IMG/VR virus record: IMGVR_UViG_3300028802_000035
Coordinates: 1 to 41,987 of that record
From: a virus
Strand: one strand, 5' to 3'
Length of the DNA stretch: 41,987 bases
Numbering within the stretch: the first letter of the stretch is position 1; every line of letters begins with the position of its first letter. A program made the position numbers and the translations under genes. Shown here one piece after another: positions 14,738-22,000 of this stretch. The notes under the pieces are model-generated. The model was given only the letters and a program-made list of their open reading frames with translations. It ran no database searches and had not been told where the DNA came from.

Positions 14738-15223
14738 ATGACCGTCTCGCCGGGCCGCCACACTCTCGTCCCCGCCGACCTGAACTGCTTCATCGACCTG
14801 GAGATCGGGTCGTTCTGCTCGATCGCTTCGGGCCTCACGATCGTCTCGGGCCAGCACCCCGGCGTCGCCTTCCCCTGCGTCTCTCACTTCCCGTTCCGCG
14901 AACACGGCTGGGGCGAGTACCCGCCCTCGCGCCACGACGGCGAGGTCGTGATCGGCAACGACGTGTGGATCGGCCAGGGCGTCACCATCATGGAGGGAGT
15001 GCGGGTCGGCGACGGCGCGGTGCTCGCCGCCTCGGCCGTCGTCGTCAAGGACGTGCCGCCCTACGCGATGGTTGCTGGCAACCCCGGCGTCGTGAAGAAG
15101 CTTCGATTCAGCCAGGACCAGATCGAGCGCCTGCTCGCGATCGCCTGGTGGGAGTGGCCTGACGAGAAAATCAGGGCGGCCCTTCCGAAGATGGCGGACA
15201 TCGAGGGCTTCCTGGGGCGGTAA
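14738..15223 (+). CDS. CatB/XAT-like O-acyltransferase
   Basis: The 161-residue protein shows the left-handed beta-helix hexapeptide pattern (IGSFCSIASGLTI, VVIGNDVWIGQGVTIMEGVRVGDGAVLAASAVVVKDV) and the C-terminal AWWEWPDEKI found in the CatB/xenobiotic acetyltransferase family. H40 in SGQHP is the likely catalytic base by position. These trimers transfer acetyl groups from CoA to hydroxyls of sugars or small molecules. In this setting acetylation of a virion or host glycan is the best guess; antibiotic modification seems less likely in a neck module. It appears to be a separate unit flanked by a terminator and gaps. Confidence 0.88.
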   Translation: MTVSPGRHTLVPADLNCFIDLEIGSFCSIASGLTIVSGQHPGVAFPCVSHFPFREHGWGEYPPSRHDGEVVIGNDVWIGQGVTIMEGVRVGDGAVLAASAVVVKDVPPYAMVAGNPGVVKKLRFSQDQIERLLAIAWWEWPDEKIRAALPKMADIEGFLGR

Positions 15224-15243
15224 GTTTCCCGACTGGAAACTTA
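15221..15243. repeat. Hairpin overlapping acyltransferase stop
   Basis: TAAGTTTCC (15221-15229) pairs perfectly with GGAAACTTA (15235-15243) around CGACT, and the stop TAA is part of the left arm. There is no T-run, so it may protect the mRNA end or act as a weak terminator. Confidence 0.5.
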
Positions 15244-15321
15244 GAGACGGGGGACCGGCGGTGTGGGTAGCGGGCCGGTCGGGGCGGAAGTGGAGGGTGA
15301 GGCCGTCGTTATCCTGGGCGA

Positions 15322-16071
15322 GTGCCGTTGATCCCGCCTCCCTATGAAGAGGTCGCCCCCGACGGCCGCGCCTACTTCAAGGTCCTCGGTGTCCCGCCTC
15401 ACCTGATCCGGATGTACGAGCTGCTGTTGCGGGCGAGTGAGCTAGCGCGGGTCCGGCCCGACCTCAGCGGGAAAGCACAGGCCCAGCAGATCGACGCGCT
15501 CATCCTCGCGACCAAAAACCGCGTGGACCTCGACGCGCGCGCCACGGCGCTGGAGGCCGATCGGCTCATCCGGGCTCGGATCGAAGCGACGCGGGTGAGA
15601 CCCCCGACGCTCGGCGTCAAGAACAGCCAGTCCTCCCTGATCGGTGGCATCGAGTCGCGGCCAGTGCCATCGGTGCTCCCCGGCGGCGGCGCGGTCGGCA
15701 TCGCCGAGATCGACCGGCTGATCAAGGCCACCCTGCGGCCATCGGTGAACTCGAAGACGCCCTACTACTGGCGCGCGCAGGAGTTTGGCTCGACGCACAA
15801 CGTCGGCCGGGTCATCCTCGGCGTCTTCCAGCCCGGCGGCGTCGCCCCCGACGGCGGCCAGAGCCGGGTCCACCCCGTCTTCGAAACGCGCAGCAGCACC
15901 GAGGGTGCCTACCCGATGCGGATCACCCGGCCGATCCCCGAGCGTGCCTTCCTCCGGCAGGGCGCTTGGGACGCCTACCTCTACCGGCGGCGTCGCTTTG
16001 AGGCGACCGAGACGGTGGCCGTCGATCGGATGCGGCAGATCGCGGCGATTACCGGCTCGCGGCGCCGTTAG
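15322..16071 (+). CDS. Probable neck or tail-completion protein (gp10-like)
   Basis: The GTG start at 15322 gives 249 residues. After a helical N-terminal half there is a segment TPYYWRAQEFGSTHN and later PERAFLRQGAWDAYLY, a pattern like the HK97 gp10-type tail component (aromatic Y/W, E-x-G, then RxFLR). It is longer than usual for that family. Position ahead of the tail tube gene agrees. An A/G-rich stretch upstream offers only a weak ribosome site. Confidence 0.55.
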   Translation: MPLIPPPYEEVAPDGRAYFKVLGVPPHLIRMYELLLRASELARVRPDLSGKAQAQQIDALILATKNRVDLDARATALEADRLIRARIEATRVRPPTLGVKNSQSSLIGGIESRPVPSVLPGGGAVGIAEIDRLIKATLRPSVNSKTPYYWRAQEFGSTHNVGRVILGVFQPGGVAPDGGQSRVHPVFETRSSTEGAYPMRITRPIPERAFLRQGAWDAYLYRRRRFEATETVAVDRMRQIAAITGSRRR

Positions 16072-16075
16072 AACT

Positions 16076-16098
16076 TCCGACGCCGGTCGTATATTAGG
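16076..16098 (+). promoter_or_regulatory. Phage late-type promoter before tail genes
   Basis: TCCGACGCCGG is followed by TCGTATATTAGG (16087-16098) with a -10-like TATATT at 16090-16095. It starts just after the stop at 16071 and would drive the tail operon. Confidence 0.7.
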
Positions 16099-16126
16099 GC
16101 CACAGGCACGGCGAAGTAAGACAGGC

Positions 16127-16393
16127 ATGGATCAATTCGATTTTGTCCGCACCAGGAGAGGCCGTTACATGGGCCAAACCCTGCGGGAGTTCGAGGAGAA
16201 GATAGAGCCCCGAATTCCGCAGGACGTAGCCGATGAATTCAAGGTCTTCGTCAGAAGGAAATTTGGGGCACTAGCAGCGGACGCCATCGACATCATGAAG
16301 CTGAAACCAGACACGGAGATCAACGGGGCCGCAGTCGCGGTGCGCGACTCAATCTACCCCGACGAGTCCCCGCCCCGGATCGAGGAGAGATAG
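16127..16393 (+). CDS. Small protein upstream of tail tube
   Basis: ATG 16127 opens an 88-residue frame beginning MDQFDFVRTRRG and ending PPRIEER. It is the first gene after the 16087 promoter, with a leader of about 30 nt. The middle is probably helical (EFKVFVRRKFGALAADAIDIMKL). The stop abuts the tail tube ATG. I recognise no family; it may be a tail assembly or structural accessory. Codon use is less GC-biased in places than its neighbours. Confidence 0.65.
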   Translation: MDQFDFVRTRRGRYMGQTLREFEEKIEPRIPQDVADEFKVFVRRKFGALAADAIDIMKLKPDTEINGAAVAVRDSIYPDESPPRIEER

Positions 16394-17632
16394 ATGAGCG
16401 TTCACGCCGGTTCCATCATCCACGTTGGCGGCAACAGCGTTGTCGATCGCATCCAGTCCGCCGGTCTGGGAGACGTGCGTCTGCCGATCGAGATCATCCG
16501 CGAGACCGGCAACCGCGAGATCGTGGACAAGGTTCCCGGCGAGCCCGACTTCACGTTCACCCTCGAATCCTTCGATGTCGGCGTTGACACGATGGCCTGG
16601 CTGACTGGCAAAGTCGCCGCCTCGCTCAGCGCCTCTGCCGCCGCCCCCGGTGCCGCCGACCCGGACGGCACGCAGTACTCCTGGCTCGACTGCATCTTCG
16701 TCAACATCGCCTCGCCCTGGACCGATCCGAAGTCGGGGTCCGCCGGGGTCGTGGAGGCCGGGCACCTGATCCCCTCCTACTACCCGACCCGCATGACCCA
16801 GCGCTACGGGGTCACCGACAACGCGCAGTACACCGTCGAGCTGTCGGGCGGCGCGTTCTTCTACGGCAAGTTCGCGCCGGTCGAGGAGTACGCCACCGGC
16901 AACGGCAGCACCACCGACTTCGAAACCGACGACAACGCGATCAAATACCGCGAGGGCGGCGTGGAGGGCACGACCTTCCAGAGCGTCTTCGGTGTGATCG
17001 TGGATGGCGAGCTTCAGGTCGCCGACGAAGACTTCGAAGTTACCGGCGGCGAAGGCGCCCCGGCCATCATCAAATTCACCGAAGCGCCGGAGAGCGGCGC
17101 GGTCGTCAAGTTCTGCTACTTCACGGATGCCGCGCGGGCCTTCCCGCAGCCGGTCCACCCCTCGACGGTCACCAAGCCGGGCGCAGTCCGAGGCCGGAAC
17201 ATCAAGATCGAAATCGATGACGAGCGGATCACGGGCGGCCAGACCTTCGAGCTGGAAGCCAGCGTCGAAGGCGAAGTCGAGCGCGAACTCGGCAACACCG
17301 ACATCACCGGCCGTTCGGTCAGCGGCACGGATGCGAAAGGCACGTTCACGGTCCGCTCGAAGGACTCGGACGCCTTCTTCAAACTGCTGACCAAAGTGAC
17401 CGGCGTCTCCGAATCGGAGATCTACGGCTGGTTCAACAACAACACGGTGAAGCTAGCCGTGAAGATCGAGAACCCGAAGAACCCCGGCGAAATCATCAAG
17501 ACGATCCTGGTCGAAGACGCCAAGTTCCAGCCCCCGGGGACCCCGGCTCGGGTCAACCAGCCGACGGACTTCGCGATGGGCTGGGAGTCGATCAGCGGAA
17601 ACTTCGTAGAGGTCAAGGGCGAGCCCGCCTAG
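16394..17632 (+). CDS. Major tail tube protein
   Basis: The 412-residue protein follows the small 16127 gene immediately and has a GGAGAG ribosome site. It is rich in beta strands (NIKIEIDDERITGGQTFELEA, FAMGWESISGNFVEV), and the order before the frameshifted chaperone and tape measure genes identifies it as the tail tube subunit. It is longer than simple tube proteins; residues about 165-235 may form an inserted domain (FETDDNAIKY, GVIVDGELQVADEDF) exposed on the tail surface. Confidence 0.82.
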   Translation: MSVHAGSIIHVGGNSVVDRIQSAGLGDVRLPIEIIRETGNREIVDKVPGEPDFTFTLESFDVGVDTMAWLTGKVAASLSASAAAPGAADPDGTQYSWLDCIFVNIASPWTDPKSGSAGVVEAGHLIPSYYPTRMTQRYGVTDNAQYTVELSGGAFFYGKFAPVEEYATGNGSTTDFETDDNAIKYREGGVEGTTFQSVFGVIVDGELQVADEDFEVTGGEGAPAIIKFTEAPESGAVVKFCYFTDAARAFPQPVHPSTVTKPGAVRGRNIKIEIDDERITGGQTFELEASVEGEVERELGNTDITGRSVSGTDAKGTFTVRSKDSDAFFKLLTKVTGVSESEIYGWFNNNTVKLAVKIENPKNPGEIIKTILVEDAKFQPPGTPARVNQPTDFAMGWESISGNFVEVKGEPA

Positions 17633-17735
17633 GACCAACTCGCAGCAGACATAGCGGGGCTCTCGCCTCGCGCCCGATCGGACTCGGTGCTCCAGTGGAG
17701 CGGAACAGGCAAAGGCGAAGTAGACAGGAGATGGA

Positions 17736-18713
17736 ATGAGCGACGCACCGGCAGCAGCAAAACAGCCCGACGAGAGCGCGACGCAGGAGCAGCCGCAAGG
17801 CGATGCCGCGCCGACGCCGGAGAGCGATGTAGATGCGACTCCTCCGGCCTCGGAGGAAAACACGACGCAGGTCCCGACTTCCCAGGTAGACGGCCGTGCC
17901 GCCGAGCGGATGTTCCGCTACAGCGGCTACGTCCACGTCGGCCCCGGCGCGGCGGATTGCGAGGACGGCGAGGACGGCACCTGCGGCGACCCGCTGCACT
18001 TCCACGCCTGGTGCCGCCTCCCGAACAAATTCCAGATGGCGGCCATCCGCACCAAGTCGCAGGCCGCGAAAGCTCGGGCGATCCGGCGGCTGAAGGACCC
18101 CGAGGCCGACCAGCACGCGATCCTGGAGGGCGACCTCGAATCGATCCGCGATGCAGGCAAGGAGGCGTTGGTCGAAGAGGTCCTGTCTCGGACCTATTGG
18201 CGCGACCACCTGGCGGCGATGAAAGAGCTGGCCGAGCCCGAGGACGATCAGGACGAGAGCCCCTTCGCCACGATCGAACAGGATCAGCTCCGCTTCAAAG
18301 AGCTGACCGAAATGTCGGAGGAGGAGCGGCCCAAAGACGAGTACGACGAGCTGGTCCGTCATCTCGACAAATGGAACGAGGAAGTCGATCGCGTCCGCGA
18401 GGAGCACCAGCGTCCCCAGCGCGAAAGCCTGGAGGCCCGCAGCGAGGACGACCTGATCGACTTGATCCGTGACGAACGGATCAAGACCGAAGCCGACCAG
18501 GAGTACATGCTTATCTACTCGGCCGAGGAGTGGGCGGCCTGCACCCTTCGGCCGCGCCCGAAAGACAAGGGCGTGCCGAACGAGAAGTGCTTCGGCTCCG
18601 TCGAGCAGATGAAACAGGAAGCCCCCGAGGTCGTCGTGGCGCTGGAGGCGATGTTCACCGAGCTGGAGGGTGAATTCGCCAACCGGGCAGCCGTGAGGGC
18701 GGAGGGAAACTAG
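17736..18713 (+). CDS. Tail assembly chaperone, upstream product (gpG-like)
   Basis: The 325-residue protein has a disordered Ala/Pro/Glu N-terminal tail of about 60 residues, then a region with CEDGEDGTCGDPLHFHAWC and a helical charged C-terminal half. It lies between the tube and tape measure genes, the fixed location of the chaperone pair that wraps the tape measure. Its last codons are GAG GGA AAC followed by TAG, in which GGGAAAC (18704-18710) is a canonical -1 slippery heptamer. Some ribosomes should shift here and extend the protein to 19048. The ATG is preceded by AGGAG. Confidence 0.8.
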   Translation: MSDAPAAAKQPDESATQEQPQGDAAPTPESDVDATPPASEENTTQVPTSQVDGRAAERMFRYSGYVHVGPGAADCEDGEDGTCGDPLHFHAWCRLPNKFQMAAIRTKSQAAKARAIRRLKDPEADQHAILEGDLESIRDAGKEALVEEVLSRTYWRDHLAAMKELAEPEDDQDESPFATIEQDQLRFKELTEMSEEERPKDEYDELVRHLDKWNEEVDRVREEHQRPQRESLEARSEDDLIDLIRDERIKTEADQEYMLIYSAEEWAACTLRPRPKDKGVPNEKCFGSVEQMKQEAPEVVVALEAMFTELEGEFANRAAVRAEGN

Positions 18714-18776
18714 TCACGAGCGATGAGTGGCTTGACACTGTCCGCATCGCTCGTGACCTCGGCGACGTGTCAAGCC
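18704..18776 (+). promoter_or_regulatory. Programmed -1 frameshift signal with H-type pseudoknot
   Basis: The slippery heptamer GGGAAAC is 18704-18710. Stem 1 pairs 18713-18725 with 18745-18757 over 13 perfect base pairs. Its loop contains 18729-18738 (GGCTTGACAC), exactly complementary to 18767-18776 (GTGTCAAGCC), forming a 10-bp stem 2. Loops are 3, 6 and 9 nt. The 2-nt gap between heptamer and stem 1 is shorter than usual, so the base of stem 1 probably melts. Confidence 0.85.
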
Positions 18777-19048
18777 TCTTCCCGAGAGGTATCACGTCGC
18801 TCGGTGATCTCCCATACCACCTGCACGACGCCATCGTCATGGGGCTCCAGTTCCTTCGCTTCGAGGAACTGCCGAAGGAAGATCGGCCCCGGCGCGGGAT
18901 ATGGCTCAATGACGAAAAACTACGCGCTCACTTCGATGCCGTCGAAAAGCGGCAGGAAGAAAAATACAAGTACGACGAGAAAGGTCAGTCTCAGGCCATC
19001 GAGGACCCGGTGGAGAACCCGGCGGCCAAGATGCTGATGGCGGAGTAG
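18710..19048 (+). CDS. Tail assembly chaperone, frameshift extension (gpT-like)
   Basis: This reading frame has no stop back through the slippery site, so after a -1 shift at GGGAAAC translation runs on as LVTSDEWLDTVRIARDL for 112 residues to the stop at 19048, fused to the upstream chaperone (about 437 residues in total). A GTG at 18767 could give a shorter separate product, but the frameshift explains the upstream conserved-looking residues. The charged C-terminal half (VEKRQEEKYKYDEK) suits a tape-measure chaperone. The stop is directly followed by the tape measure ATG. Confidence 0.78.
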   Translation, partial: LVTSDEWLDTVRIARDLGDVSSLFPRGITSLGDLPYHLHDAIVMGLQFLRFEELPKEDRPRRGIWLNDEKLRAHFDAVEKRQEEKYKYDEKGQSQAIEDPVENPAAKMLMAE

Positions 19049-22000
19049 ATGGCCGACGGATTCGACAGCGATTTCGCGAAAGGCGAGCGCGAAGCTGCGC
19101 GGCTAGTCAGCCGCATGGAGCAGGCCCTTAAACGGGCCGAGGAATTCGAGCGCCAGGCCGCCCGCGAGCGCCAGCTTGCCCGCCGGTCGGGGCGCGGCGG
19201 CGAGCCGGGTTCCGGTGAGGCTGGAACCTCCGATCGCGTCAGCCGCCGTCTCGATGACGAGAAAGCGATCACCAACCAGAGCCGCGAACGCGAGAGGCTG
19301 ATCCAGCGGGAGACCCAGGCCCTCTCGGCACAGGAGCGGATGATCCGCCGCATCCGCGCCGTCGGCCCCGCCGCCTTCACCGAGGCGACGCTCGCCGGTC
19401 CCGGCAGCGTCCCGCCCAATCGCCGTCTCCCACCCGGCCCGCCCGGTGGCTACTACGAGTACCCTGGCCAGCGCCAGCTCCCGCCCGGGCCGCCGCCGCC
19501 GCTACAGCTCGGCCCCGGCGCTCGGCCTCCGCTCGGCCTGCCTTCGCCGGGCGAGACGGTCGGCGGCAGCCGCTACCTGGAGGAAGAGGCGAAACAGGCC
19601 GCCAGCGCCTCGCGCGGCTACGACCAATACCAGCGCTCCCAGCGCGCCGCCGCCGACTCGAATGTCCGCTTCGGCCGCAGCCTCGGCGAGAACCTGTTCA
19701 TCCAGCAACAGGCCAACACGCAGTTCTCTCGCTACGGCGCGCTCAGCACCGAGTGGATTGCGGCCACGGCGCGCGGCTCGACCACCATCCAGGAGCTTGG
19801 CCGCCAGACGACGGCGACGATCGGGAAGTTCGGCGGCTGGCTCGCGGCAGGCTCCCTCCTCTACACCGCCCTCGGCGCGGTTCAGGCAATCGGCCACGGC
19901 GCGATCGAATCTGCGAGCGGCGTCAACCAGCTCCAGCGTGTCATCAACAACGTGGACCCTGGCACCGCCCAGGCCGGGTTCCGCCAGTACAGCCAGCAGT
20001 TCAACCTGCCGATCGGCGATGTGGCGAGCGCTGCCTACGAAATGGGCAAAATCTTCCACGATCAGAACGAAGCGCTGGAGGCTTCCAAAGCCGTCCTGTA
20101 CTCCGTCAAAGTCGGCGAGCTGGACACCGCCACGGCGTCGCGTTACCTGATCGCGATCATCAACGGCTTCCACCTTCCGGCGAGCCAGATGGTCACCGTC
20201 TTCGACCAGCTCAACGGCGCGCAGAACAAGTTCGGCATCTCGATCAACGATGTCGAGGCCGGGCTCGCCAAGGCGTCCGGTGCCTTCAACGCCGCGACGA
20301 CGAAGGGCAGCCCGCTGGAGAAATACCACGAGCTGCTGGCCCTCATCACCACCGCGCAGAAGGCGACCGGCCAGACGGGTCAGGTCGTCGGTACCGCGAT
20401 CCAGCGCGCGCCGAACTTCCTCAAACAGGCCAACAACCAGGCCGTCCTCAAAAAATACGGAATCGATGCTGGCGGCGACCTGAACCAGATCATCAACGAA
20501 GCGTTCAAAGTCGCGCAGGGGTTGAGCGGCCACCAGATCGGCGAGCTGGCCTCGGCCATCTTCGGCCCGCAGTACGGAGCCCGGATCGGTACCCCACTCC
20601 TCCAACAGTACGACCTCTACAAAAAAGTCTTCGCTGGAACGAGCAAAGAGAAAACCCGCAACTCGGGCCAGCGAGAGCTGAACACCCTGCTCGCCTCGAT
20701 GAGCGAGGAGCTGTCACGGGTCATCACCCAGATCGAAATCATCGGGTCGGGGCTCGCCCAGGCTGGCTTCCTCGACATCTTCGGGGAGAGCGTCATCGTC
20801 CTCAACCAGCTCCTCAGCGGTGTCAACGACCTGCTCGAACTCTTCAACAAGCTTCCGGCTCCGCTCACCCACACCCTCGCGATCATGCTGGAGCTGTACG
20901 GCGTCGTCGCGGTGCTGCGGAAGTTCAACCTCGGCGACTCCTTCGCCGCCGGTTCGCTTGGCCGCCGGGTCCTCTCTGGCCCGAACCGCGACAAGCGGCT
21001 GCTCGATGAGAGCTACACCGGCCAGGTCGGCTTCCTGACCCAGGAGCGCGACCGCTCCGCCACCCAGGCGAGCCGGGCCACGACCGGCGTTCGCGTCGCC
21101 AACGCTCGGGTCTTGCAGGAAGAGGAGAAGCTGGCAGCGCTCAAGGTGTCCCAGGGCGCGACGGCCGAGGCGGTCCTCGCCCAGGAACGCAACATCGTCA
21201 GGGCCGAAACGCAGCGCAACGCGGCGATGGAGCGCAAGCTCGCCGCCGAGCTGGCCGAGGAAGAGCTGCTGCTCACCCAGATCGCCGTCGAAGACAAGAA
21301 GGCCGCGCTGGTCGCCGCCCGCAACGACGCCGAGGCGCGGGTCCTTGCGGCGCGCTACGGCGACATCGTGCCGACCAGCTTCGACCAGGGGGCCGCCGTC
21401 AGCGGGCGTCAGGCCGCCGAGGCGCGCGGCTACGCCGTGGTCACGAACCCCGACGGTTCCTACGGCCTCTCGCGGTCCGGCGCTGGTCCCTCGGCGGCGG
21501 CGGGCGCGGCGGTAGCGGCAGAGGCGGACCGAAGCGCCCGCGCCGCGCAGTCGGGCCTGCGCGGCGCGGGCGGGGCCTGGCGCAATCTTGCGCTGACGGA
21601 GATCAGCCTGGCGCAGCCCGGCGCCTCCTATCGCGATGCCGTCGGGCGGGCAGGAACGGCGTTGTCCGCGAGCAGCAAAACGGTCAGCTCCGCTGTGCTC
21701 GGGGTCTCCCGGCTTGGACCGGCGTTGGCGACTGCCGGAGCCCGGATGGCCTCCCTCGGACGTGGTTTCTACGGGCTGATCGGCGGTCCGCTCGGGGCGC
21801 TGCTGATCGGCTCCTATCTGGCGATCGAGTACGGCGACGACCTTGGCCGGGCGCTGGCGGGCGGCCAGAACGTCATCGACAAGATGAACTCCTTCGAAAC
21901 GGAGCACGTCACCACGGGCGCCCAGAACAAAGGCTTCCTTCACCAGTACGAACGGCTCGCAGAGGAGGCCGGGCTCAGCCTGAAACAGCTTCAGACGCAG

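Noticed and set aside
18767-19048. Independent gene starting at GTG 18767
   Set aside because: The frame is open further upstream through the slippery site, and this GTG lies within stem 2 of the pseudoknot without a ribosome site. Expression by frameshift explains the data better.
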